This document shows positions 9,901-18,800 of a stretch of DNA of 64,000 nt, piece by piece. A program made the translations under genes and the position numbers. A model generated the notes under the pieces. It made no database searches. It saw nothing but the letters and a program-made list of their open reading frames with translations, and was not told where the DNA came from. Positions within the stretch are counted from its first letter, which is position 1. Each line of letters starts with the position of its first letter. The stretch lies in contig JAFCMP010000040.1 in the NCBI GenBank assembly GCA_017506865.1, positions 186,001 through 250,000 of the forward strand. Direction: 5' to 3'. This stretch comes from Tribonema minus (taxonomy: Eukaryota; Sar; Xanthophyceae; Tribonematales; Tribonemataceae).

Positions 9901-11716
9901 CAGCACGGCACATGACGCAGAGTGATACACGGTGTTTGAACTTGATGTTGAGCATGATGGAAATGCGTCAACAAGCAACGAGCAGCACCATAAGCATGGC
10001 ATCAACTCATGAAGAACTCATCACAACTCTTTGCGGCAGAGAGACTAATGAGCATGCATCGCACAATCATTGTATGGTATGCTCAGATGCAGTCACTTGA
10101 AAAATGAAGAACACATGTTTTCCACTGCTCACCCCAACTACTCCTAGACTAAAGCGATCTGCAAGAACGGTATGCTTTCAACAGGGCCAACAGAGAAACT
10201 TCAAACAATGAAAAACAGGACAGCCAAGGCAATGACGACCAAAGTGTGAGGGGCAAGCTAGTCTCAATACCCAGCACTGTTATCAAGCTGCACAGAGAGG
10301 GCATTGATCTTTCTTAAAAGCAGTCTTCAACGACAGTTCCTAACCAAGATGTTTCACTCCTGTAACCTGATCACAAGCACAAGTCGCACCTGCAGCACTG
10401 CCAAAGCCCATACGCTTCAGGGCCCGAGCAACAACCACCATGTCGACGTCTTGTAGCAGGGGCGCCGGCATGAAGCCGTCCAACGCGATGAGCGCAGCCA
10501 TACAGCGCACCAGCGCGTCAGCTGCTCAACGGCACACAGCGAGTTACGGTCAGCCAGGTATGCAGTGCTCGATATCACAGCACACGAGATATGTATGCTG
10601 TTGTAGTTGGAAGTGAGGAGCGCTGCCATGCCACAGACATGTACGTTGTCAGTGCATCACCTGCTCAGCAGCATGGGAGAATCAGAATCAGTGAGGGGAA
10701 CAGCGCGACGACGTTGCATGTTGACAGCCTCATTTCGCGCACTTGAGGTAGTGAAGTATTCGTGCAGCTGTGTGTTGTACTTGAAAGTGAGGAGCGCTGC
10801 CACAGACTCCATCGCGCATCAGCTGCTCAGCAGCAAAGGGGAGTTAGGTCAGCCAGGTATGCAGTGCGCCATTGCATTTTTAGAGCCCTGATGACAGCAC
10901 TTGAGTTATGTAACTCCTGACTCATGGTCAAAGTGCGGAGCGCTGTCATGGAGCGCTCAATGAATGCGTCGTTTGCTCAACGGCAGAGGAGGGGACTGAC
11001 AGGCAGCGGTGAAGTACAGTATTGTATGAAGAACTGTGAAGCAATCTTAGAGCGGACACTCATGCTTCATGAGAGACGAGCGCTGCTGCTTCGTAGAGTG
11101 ACAGCGTGTCAGCTCAACAATGCAGAGCAGCAGCAATCAAAGCCAGTCAGAGGTGCAGCGCCGAGTTGTATACAGCTGGCAGTATCTGAGAATCCTCATA
11201 GCAGTCAAAGCAGTTGTACTGATTTTTACTGAGCAGAAGAAAGGAGCGAAAGGCACTGCCACCGAGAGTAGCAATGTTCGAGGGAGGCCGTCACGGACAG
11301 CCGCTTGTCCAACACGTACATGTTTACTAAGAAGTTGAAGTACATGTTGGAAGTATGATGTACATCTAATATGATGATGCAGAAGCCAAAAGGGGCGCCT
11401 TCATGCGGGCTTTCACACAAGCACGTCCAATGCTGGATGCCCAAGGGAACCAATGCAGAGGAGAGGGGTTCAGGGTCGCCGCGATGGATGGCAACCAGAG
11501 TGAAGTAGGCAGCACCTGACCAGCTGGAAAGCATCGAGCACGTTTTCTGGCACACAAGTGTTGTGACTGATGACAAAGCTCTTTTCACCTACAAAACTGT
11601 TTTTCTTTTCATCTCACCAGCAGAGGTGTCCATTGGCGAGCGGTGCACGCAGGCCTCATAGGACTGCTCGGTCTCAGTGGGGGCTGGTGACATGATGATG
11701 TCACGCCCCCTATCGT
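561..11716 (-). CDS. Large multi-exon gene, product unidentified, truncated by the left edge
   Basis: This is a chain of minus-strand exons, 5' to 3': 11716-11618, 11515-11364, 10521-10390, 9897 to about 9766, 9171-9043, 8372-8339, about 8240-8010, 7762-7517, 6666-6530, about 6345-6170, 4829-4692, 3036-2069, 1726-1397 and 908-561. Each has AG and GT flanks and an open, protein-like frame. Phases match at 11618/11515, 10390/9897, 7517/6666, 2069/1726 and 1397/908; the other joins are not proven, so one or more exons are missing or misplaced. The 9897 exon meets a stop at about 9764 unless it is spliced earlier. No start codon was found, and the 3' end lies beyond base 561. The product looks soluble, rich in Leu/Ala and Pro/Ser, with helical stretches in the middle and low-complexity parts towards the C-terminus. 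I do not recognise the family. It could be two genes. Confidence 0.55.
1110..1160. repeat. Short tandem duplication (TTCATCAATGTGTTGA x2)
   Basis: Two near-identical copies of a word of about 19 bases lie side by side in the intron or flank between the exons at 561-908 and 1397-1726. No coding sequence was seen in 909-1396. Confidence 0.7.
1397..1726 (-). CDS. Exon with a poly-Glu tract, minus-strand gene
   Basis: This exon has 110 codons in phase 0-0, after the acceptor GCGCAACAG and before GTTGAG|GTGTGT. It contains a run of acidic residues (VHVEEEEEEETT) encoded by the (CCT)n tract at about 1432-1458 on the plus strand. The segment ALRMATTVPRLL resembles PARRMKTQWPTLPM near the end of the preceding exon, so the C-terminal part may contain diverged short repeats. 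The open plus-strand frame over the same bases is poly-Ser and is judged a shadow. Confidence 0.6.
2069..3036 (-). CDS. Largest exon (322 codons) of the minus-strand gene
   Basis: The exon starts after CCTCCATGCAG and ends at CTGGAG|GTACGC. It opens MPLAEAIALMPLLPLPRLN, then has Arg-rich and Gln-rich (QQQQQ) stretches, a Leu-rich region containing ARQLRQILFAVQELGMDVRQ and a second one containing LRMALDSRTLRSVLAVL, and a Ser/Pro-rich tail. The frame is open for 966 bases with two incoming bases and ends in phase 0, matching the following exon at 1726. Several other frames on both strands are also open here because the DNA is GC-rich; splice phase and composition favour this one. I considered VPS13 and found no diagnostic motif. 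Confidence 0.6.
3037..4691. other. Non-coding stretch, intron of the minus-strand gene
   Basis: I see no frame here with good splice flanks and protein-like composition. There is a diverged copy of the TTGAAGTAC palindromic word near 3527 and single TAACCCTAG-type words near 4303-4340. It may hide one small exon needed to fix the phase before 3036. Confidence 0.4.
4692..4829 (-). CDS. 46-codon exon of the minus-strand gene
   Basis: The exon follows GCGAGCAG and ends ACCAAG|GTATGT, phase 0-0. It encodes TFARAVVGAVWHTSECCLN and a Thr-rich tail. Three frames are open on this strand across the same bases; this one is preferred because it is the only one without a biased Arg/His composition. The neighbouring exon at about 6345-6170 does not match it in phase, so an exon between them is probably missing. 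Confidence 0.4.
4955..5008. repeat. Interstitial telomere-like repeat (TTAGGG type)
   Basis: The tract contains TAGGGTTAGG followed by CCTAACCCTAACCC and degenerate CCGTAA units, in both orientations within about 50 bases. Similar short tracts lie at 7320-7345, 7488-7500, 12173-12185, 50668-50682, 55821-55859 and 60181-60220. The unit is TTAGGG/CCCTAA, not the TTTAGGG form usual in land plants. Confidence 0.8.
5354..5912. mobile_element. About 560-bp non-autonomous element with inverted ends (MITE-like)
   Basis: The left end TACCGTAAATGCCCGAG is matched by the right end read in reverse, TACCGTAACTGTCCGAG, each followed by TAAACGCCCCCC. Inside are two direct blocks (about 5373-5500 and 5705-5865) sharing AAGCCCCTCCCCCTTGTAAA and GTAAACGCCCATG. 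There is no convincing protein. The outermost TA on each side is compatible with a TA target duplication, which would fit a Tc1/mariner-type origin, but longer target duplications were not seen. Confidence 0.7.
6530..7762 (-). CDS. Two phase-matched central exons of the minus-strand gene
   Basis: The exon 7762-7517 begins after GCACGCTTTAG and ends GCTGCAG|GTATGT. Its 82 codons include HLAKPTTVSWDPSTALVVWQ and then a Gly/Ser/Leu-rich stretch. One base is left over. The exon 6666-6530, after TCTGCTGCAG, supplies AG to make Glu, and encodes RSVTRAKSIMRAMASMWITR followed by an acidic/Ala-rich tail ending at AAG|GTGCGT. The RAMASMWIT segment resembles RAMATMMINT in the exon at 9.8 kb, which hints at an internal repeat. 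The function is unknown. Confidence 0.6.
7362..7440. repeat. Tandem duplication of about 45 bp
   Basis: Two copies of a unit containing TTGAGACATGGGGAACTTTT and ATAGATTAACGG are adjacent. The second copy is followed by a short perfect hairpin, TACCGT..ACGGTA. It lies in an intron of the minus-strand gene next to telomere-like words. Confidence 0.7.
9043..9171 (-). CDS. 43-codon exon of the minus-strand gene
   Basis: The exon lies between the acceptor GCCAACAG and the donor GCGCG|GTGAG, in phase 0-0. It encodes LIGIFMKDITLAILRHDMC followed by a Cys-rich end (SGCRKTRHAGC, ICYVCA). The spaced cysteines could be metal-binding, but no known finger pattern is complete. A small exon at 8372-8339 (MKAMDDIRETI) is the next one proposed downstream. 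Confidence 0.45.
10390..10521 (-). CDS. Exon of the minus-strand gene whose 5' part belongs to a tandem repeat
   Basis: The exon follows the acceptor GTTGAGCAG and ends GCTGCAG|GTGCG. The open frame encodes a helical segment containing MAALIALDGFMPAPLLQDVD and then RALKRMGFGSAA. Outgoing phase 1 matches the next exon at 9897, which continues GLRFVVVQRAMATMM. Incoming phase does not match the exon ending at 11364, so an exon is probably missing in between. The acceptor and first 30 or so coding bases recur, diverged, four more times upstream (see the repeat entry), so this exon start may have been copied within the intron. Confidence 0.55.
10485..11135. repeat. Five-unit degenerate tandem repeat, period about 130-170 bp
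   Basis: On the plus strand the units begin near 10488, 10617, 10787, 10935 and 11078. Shared words are GAGGAGCGCTGCCA (variants GCGGAGCGCTGTCA, GACGAGCGCTGCTG), then about 25-45 bases later TCAGCTGCTCAGCAGC (variant TCAGCTGCTCAACGGC), and in units 1 and 3 GTCAGCCAGGTATGCAGTGC. Read on the minus strand, each unit contains a potential splice acceptor followed by a frame encoding MAALL-like residues. Unit 1 overlaps the exon 10521-10390. The array looks like old duplications of an intron-exon junction. Confidence 0.65.
11364..11716 (-). CDS. Two phase-matched 5' exons of the unidentified minus-strand gene
   Basis: The exon 11716-11618 starts after CTTCCACAG and ends GCTG|GTGAG. It encodes a polar stretch beginning DRGRDIIMSPAPTETEQ. 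It leaves one base over, and the next exon 11515-11364, which starts after GGTCAG, supplies two, restoring a Gly codon. The second exon encodes a hydrophobic, possibly beta-rich segment containing AAYFTLVAIHRGDPEP and ending CIIILD before a GTACAT donor. These are the most upstream exons I could support. A weaker candidate upstream (about 12,260-12,370, containing LPAEEKLATKLPVEEKL) does not match in phase and was left out of the chain. Confidence 0.6.
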
Positions 11717-14700
11717 CTGTGGAAGGCAGATGACAGGTGAATGACAGGTGACATAAAGTGTCAGCAGAGCTCAGCAGAGGAAGATGCAAAGTGACAAGGG
11801 TATCGTTTGGGACGTACATACGCAGCGATACAACGACCGTAACGGGACAGGATATCAACACGGTCATCGCCAAGCAAATGATCTTGAGCTACAAGTAAAG
11901 TAGAGCTGCATGCTCGAAACGGACTGCCGATGCTCGCGGTGTCTCTGGCATGGGGCCATCAGCAGTAGTCGGGCGTTAGAAGGCGTTCATGATTCTAGTA
12001 AACAAAAGCATGGACACTCTAGTGTTACGTCAGCACAAATGTTGGCAGGTACGTGTGTGAACGATCACGCACCAAACCAGAATGAGGTTGCAGCCAAGAG
12101 TAGCAAACCACAGTTGTTCTTAGACATGCATGTTCGACGCTGGCTGTTGTACTGATGCACTACCTCTTTGCAAACCCTACCCTAGACATCAACTGCCAAA
12201 GCCCTAGCATTCTCTATCTTGAGTGTGATGCCCACCTGCTGTCTTCTAGCTCCTGACCAGCTTCTCCTCCACTGGAAGCTTTGTAGCCAGCTTCTCTTCC
12301 GCCGGAAGCCAAAAGTGGCGGGCAGCCCTGGCCTTAGAGAAAGCCAGCAACGTGCCCGCTCCCTACAGTGGCACTTGTGGTGCCAGTTCTGTCTCTCTCC
12401 CTGGTCAGCATGGCAACATTGAAAGAGGCCAAACACACAAAGGTCAGTCTGACAGCAGTTCATAAATGTATAAAATGATGGGTGCATCAATCACTCGACA
12501 GATTACTGGAGCCTGTAGAGTGGGGTGTGTATAAGACATGGCTGTAGTGCATACAACAGAGGCAGTTGGGACAGAGGAACGACTGCCGACGGCAAGGGAG
12601 ACAGGCGAAACACATGAAAATGGTCAAAGGATATGGGAATCTGCTTCAGAACTGGGCTAGGAGCACCGCATTCCCCTTCTGAGGTGGAGTTCAGTTGATG
12701 TGGTTGACTCTATTGTGCAGAGGCCATCAGTTGGGGCATCCAGGCGCGTGCCGAGCTGCCGCCGAGCCCGTGCTGTGGCGGATCTCTTAAGAGGGTGCTG
12801 GTGTGCCCAGACAGCAAGGCCAAGCACCTTGAGAGACCCAGCCTACCTTCAAAGCATCCAGAGGCTCACGAAAAGTCGGCTTACCCGTTGTCTCACAGTA
12901 TCGCTGAAAGCGTGTCGATGACCAGCCCCGCGGTGTATGACGGCGTGTAAGCTTGGTCAAGACACTGCTGCCTGGTGCTGCTTGCAGAGCAGATGGACGT
13001 AGCTTTTGCTGTTGCCTCTGGCTCTTGCAAACTGTGAGTGAGTGGAGGTTTTACAGCCTTAACGCCGGTTACACGGACTCGAAATTACTCGACCAAGGTT
13101 TGAAGTTTGATATCTTCGAAGAAAAACAGCGTTCGAAGCCTGTCTGCCAGCCTGAGAAGTGGTGTTGAAGGGCGCAAGCATGGCGAGCAGCACGGAGGGG
13201 TGGCACAAGCAGCCTGGACGCGCTGCACATGCAATGAGCGAAGGAGCTGCGCTTGATCAGCTCGTGTGCTGAGGTGAAAGCTCCTGGCATAAACTCTATC
13301 GCTGGATTGCACTGCTCTGATTCCTGCAGTATGACGGTCTTGATGGCAGGGAACTACAAGGTCATGCAGCTGCACAGCTGTGTTCTGAATGACGCGCTAG
13401 CCTCGCCAGGCGTCGAGGCTTCCCGTTCCGTCTTATGCATGCACAGCCAGCCTCTCCTGGACACAGTCACTACTGCAGCAGTGTAGGCAACGACAGGTGT
13501 GTACATCAATAAGATAGCTTGACGCTTGGACGAGGACGGCAGGAGGCAGGCGTGCCTGGGTTGGCCTGCTCCGCGTTGCTGTGCGCATGTTCAACAGGCT
13601 GCGGGACCTCTCACCTGGCATGAACCACTGCACCGCCAGTGCGCCGCATTGTCACCCCACCGGACGCCCGCGGCTGATATAAGCTCCAGCCTTCCAAGCT
13701 CGCCATCTTCTCCAGTGCTTTGGCGTACCAGGACAGCAGCAATGCAGCAACACGCACGCGGGCTGCCGATATCAGCGGGATCTCGGTTGGTTGTTGGACA
13801 GTCGGAAAAGTCGGTCTTGTAACAGCTGAAACAGTGGAATCGTGACCACTTTCAGTGCGCTTTGTGTGGACATACGTATGTAATGTACAGAGTCTGCAGT
13901 CCCCTGGGTGTACTTTTATTCAGCCAATAAGTGCAGGTGCAATTCAGCATAATTCAAGGTGAAATTGCGACCATGAAGTCAGCAGTCAAACCAATGGATG
14001 CTTTTCTTGAGAGTGTGCCTTTCAGTTGCCTCACAGCGTAGTGTGTGTCTCAGTTTGACATTTGTGCGTGTGATGCAAGGGACTTGCATCAGAGTTCCAC
14101 TGCAGCTTACACGAATGGCTTGCAGGCAATTGTGTGGAATCGGCAAGCATTATGCCATGTCATGGCACATGTAAGCAGCAGTTAAACCTGTAAACAGCAG
14201 TCAAGCCTGTGCGGCAGCAGCAGCATTTTACTCTTGTCCAATGCAGAGGTACGGCTTGGAACACCCTGAAGTTTGGATGAAGGTGATGACTACAGCACCA
14301 ACTTCCGCACAGCACACACTCGTGCTCATGCAAGTATAGTTGGGCTCAAAGGCTTACAGTCTAAACATGTTTACAAATATGTATTTGAAATACACTGTAG
14401 TCCTTTGCGGCGCAGTCAAGCAAGGCATCAAGAAGATGCTGTCGCTATGTAACGCCAGGGCAACATGAAGTGGCTACGTGTCAGCCTCACCAGAATTCAT
14501 ATGCACCGTGGAAGTATCTGTTCAGGTGATCCGTTACGACAGGCGTGAAGCGTCCACAATGCCATCATGCATGTTCTGCGCAAGCATCACCCACTGATGC
14601 TGCTGTTATGACTTCATTTGCACCTAAGCACCTGCCACAGCTAAATTGACAAGCCGCAATATAAAATCTACTTTATGTGTGCAGCAGTATGCCAGGCCCA

Positions 14701-15838
14701 TATATGTAGCCTTTACGTGGACTTCCTGGAGTCCGATGCAGGATGTGTTTGTCATGCTTTACCAAGTGAAGCCTGCGGATGTAAATGAGTCATTGCCACT
14801 AGCAGCAGCTACTGTTCAGTGTTGGCGTAAAATAATGTGGCCCCATAAGTGTGTTTAGCCGTATGTCGTGTCAGGCAGGCTTTGGAGACGATCTCAGAAT
14901 CTGCAGCCTGCGCAGTGTCACAATGGTTCATGGATTAACCAGCTTGGCGTAGCTATAGTGAAATAATGGATACCTTCTCAAAGTCAGCAGCCATTCGCGT
15001 TCCTTCTTGCTGCTTGTTGTGATTGCTGCGCCATTGAGACTTGCGCATTTGCATGAAATTGGCAGTGCCATACACTAATGGTATAGATGACGCATCGCAA
15101 CGCTGTACACTGGCAGTGTGATGATCACTTGGCAAGCGCTACCAACTGAGAAAGCCCACCATGTCACAGGCCTGCGAGCGCAGTCATGAGAAACCCAGTC
15201 AGCAGTTTAAGTTGATCTGGCAGGTGCTCCACATGCTCTAGAATGCCAAGTCAATCCTATGGCAATGCCAGGTACTTTGAAGTATGAAAATGCTGCTGCA
15301 GGCAACCACTTGATGGCGCGCAAAAACACACATGCTACTTCTCATGCCACCTTGTTGCATCTCCACTTGTGCGCGTGCAGCCATGACTGGTACTTGGAAG
15401 GTACTTGGGCACTGGCAGTATATGCAAATGCCGCAGACATTTACAAAGGTGTATGAGGCAGTGCCATTGACCAGCCATGGTCCATCAGCAAGTGATCAAG
15501 GCACAGACCAACAGTGGAAGGTGTAATAAAAAGTACATTGCCGTGTCGCGTGTGACGGGGGTAGTTGTTTCCGTGCCCCTTGGTTTTGCAAGAAAAGAAT
15601 CCAAGTTCTCGTTGCGTGACAGAGTGTTTTTCACGGGTTTGGGCTGCCTTGGGCCCCTCACTCTTCTGTGTCACTCACGCTTGTTTTCTTTAAAGAGGTC
15701 TCCGGCCCGGGGCCACAGTCCGCTGCAGCACAGCTCTGCAAGTGTCACCTCCGCACTTCATTGACCATATTGCTTGTATTGCTGGCTCCTCACTCATCAA
15801 GCATGTATGCATTGACTCTCGCCGCAGTAGATTTTGCA
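11717..15838. other. About 4 kb with no supported coding sequence
   Basis: This probably holds the 5' ends of the minus-strand gene on the left and the large plus-strand gene on the right, plus their promoters. Open frames at 12,180-12,490, 12,700-12,920, 13,250-13,820 and 14,650-14,860 lack consistent splice phases or biased codon use. A TATA-like GATATAAGC occurs at about 13,674. A CTGTAAACAGCAG-type short repeat lies near 14,170-14,210. Confidence 0.4.
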
Positions 15839-15839
15839 G

Positions 15840-18800
15840 ATGCCTAAGCGCACGTCATTTGCGCCCTGAGTGTGTAGTGGTGCGCTTTACTGAAGCCCTC
15901 AGGGACGTTGGTGCAGAGGATAGCAATCAGAAGCACAACAACATTGACGCTCAGGCAGACGTTGTGTTATATGTGTAGGGATTTCCGGATTTTATGTGTG
16001 AGGTTTTGAATACATACAGCTCTAAGGGTACACAATCAGTACACTTCAAGAGTACAGGAAACGGTTGCAGTTGCAGTTGGTTTGGAACCTAGAGGAAGCA
16101 GAGAAAAGCGCACTGCAGCTGAGTGCAAGTCATGCGGCAAGCAACAACAGAACGGCTTTGGTAAACGAAAGCAGCAGGTTTGTTTTCTTAGAAAAAATGG
16201 TCGGGCTTGAAAGCGCAGACAAGCCGGTGGCCTTCCAGGCACTACCTGACGTGCTACAGCACGTACGATCGGTGCAGTCATCCCTGCAGATCATACGAGA
16301 CAAGCTGCTGATACGAACATCAAGGTGGGCGAGGCGAGACTATCATCGCCACGCAGTCGTGATATCGGCGAAAATAGTGCATGCATGTTGTTTTAAAATA
16401 CTATGTGTGTATGTGTATATGATTCCGTATCTTGTTTGATTAGATTAGCAGCAGCAGCAGTATGGCCTGAGCGTTTTGACAAACGTAACGCCAGGGTTGT
16501 ATTTAAGTTGACCGACGATTCGTAACCTAGAAGATGTGCTGTTTGTGGTAGATTGGCCTTATTTCTGGGCCTCTTTCGGGCCAGACGTATGTTGTCCTCT
16601 TGCTTTTCATTGCTAAGAGTCTGCGGCAAACTCAAGCAGGTGCGACATCATATACAGCTTTCCCATGTGCAAGCAGAGGCTTTCAACGGAATCCTTGAGG
16701 TTGCGGTATCAGGCTCTCGCCATGCTGACACAGCTGACAATAATTATCAGTGAGAATGTAACGACACATTTTCGATCATAATTGAGCATGGTACAGCAGC
16801 CATCTGAGGTTTTGGTCTTTATATATGCACTTGTGTTGCATGAAAGCCCATCTGACTGACTCAGCACTTTGTCTCACAGGCCAACGTGGCTGTTTTGCTT
16901 GCGTCTTGTGAAAGCTGCAGTGGTTCACGCCATGCCAAGCAGGATGGGAAGCATGGCGCGGCATGCACGGATGCTGGGGTGGCATCGGATGACTCTGGTG
17001 GTGATCAGGCCGATGGTGATGATACAGGCCAGGCCACCATGGATCATGCCGTTATTGGAGGCGCAAGCAGGTGTGAATTTGCCAAAAGCGTGACCGATGG
17101 TTCAAGAACATAACAAAAAGGGAGGATGCAATGCAATTTTGACAGTAACGTTTGCTATGCATAGCATTGCAACCGATGATGCACACAAACCTGTGGTGCT
17201 TCATAACTTATTTCTTGCAGGCTGCAAGCTGAATGACTGTGCGCAAGCTAACATGCCTGCCTTAAAGTTGAAAGGAGACAAGCTCTTGAGCAACTGTTGA
17301 CATGGTCTAATTCCTCAGGACATGCATTGAGTGAAAGATGGACAGGTGATGGTGCATGCTCGGGATATCCCAATCTGGCAGAGCATAGCAAGGAAATTTG
17401 AAAATTATCAATGAGGCACTGCCTAATTGGTGAATTATGCTAGATGGCGACATTTGCGGTGACTCACAGGGTTGCTGACAACATCTCTGCTCTCTTTCTA
17501 CCTGGCTTGCTGTTCAGGAATTTCTTGGCTGATGTGGCTATGGTGGGTGCCAGTTCGGTGCTCAAATGGTTGGAAGCTTCCAAAAGCTGAAGGCTAGCAC
17601 TTGTGCTAAGCATGTGCTGAAGTGCTCGTGCGTGTGTCATGATCGATGAAGCCCAGCGTGTTGATTTTTAACTGGTTTGAGGATCCGTCTCAGCACTGAT
17701 CAGACACAAACAGCCTTGGAGCAGCATTGTTGGCAATGCTATGTCAGTGGACCCTGTGAATTTCACAGTAAGTGTATGCATGCGGTTTCAACGAAAAGTT
17801 CACTCTGCATGTACATTGTGCTTGCTTAAGTACCCTTGCGTCCACCATGTGATGTTGACGTTGAAATAGTTTGTGCGTCAGTGGAAGCACGCATTGCTTG
17901 CAGCAGCCGGCCATGCCACCACTATCGCTCACTCAATGTGTGCTCGACAAAAGTTCTCGACATCTGGAAAGACTGAGCATCAGGCCTAGCTGCAGCCTAC
18001 AGCCCATTAAATGTGTTTCTCTTACTTGTATGCAGGCCACTGAGCGTGTGGACAGTCTACTGAGCCGTATAGATGCGCCTCAAGTGCAGCATGACCCTGA
18101 TGACCCGGATGCTGGCTGGGATGGTGGCCGCCCAATCACACAGCTGCACCAGGTCCAGGTACGGCTGCAGCAACTGTGCACTAACAGCACATGTAAACTC
18201 TACTATGCAAGCTACCTGACACCGTCAGCAACGAACTCAAAGCACTACAGGGATTGGCGTTGGCATGTTCTGAGCGCATTGCATTTTAGGGGTGTTGCCA
18301 GAAAACTTGGAGGCGTACACTTACTTGCACCATATGTTACCTGGCAAGTGCTGTGCATCTGATGGATCATCACTACGGGCATGACTGCTGGAGTTTGATC
18401 ATATAGTTTTTTTCACTAGCAGCAGCGCTGCCTCACCTTACCATTTGTCTCACCTTTGTCTGTTGTGCTCTCAGTTCCATGTGGCGGTGGAGAGTCAGCA
18501 GCGCTCAGAGGTGGTGCAGAATCTCAAGAAGCTTCATGGCAATCTGCATGCACAGGCCACGCATGAATCACTCCAGGCAAGTGATTACAATGTTGAAGTG
18601 GCATTAAACGCCACCCCTCCACTCAGCGGTCCCATGTGGTTTGCTTTGCGAGCACGGTTTGTGGGACGGTAGGACAAGGCAGACATCGGGCGCACAGCAC
18701 AAGCTCCTGTCCACCACTTACAGTAGAGCAGATATATCTTGCCGCGTTGCTGGTCCTAGGGGAAGGGGTTCAGGCAGCTGGCACTTTAGCTGCCTTAAAC

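Noticed and set aside
561..11716. VPS13/chorein as identity of the minus-strand gene
   Set aside because: Size and leucine-rich segments suggested it, but no VPS13 motif could be pointed to.
12182..12490. Exon with LPAEEKLATKLPVEEKL on the minus strand
   Set aside because: The repeat-like helix is attractive, but phase does not fit the next exon and its acceptor is weak.
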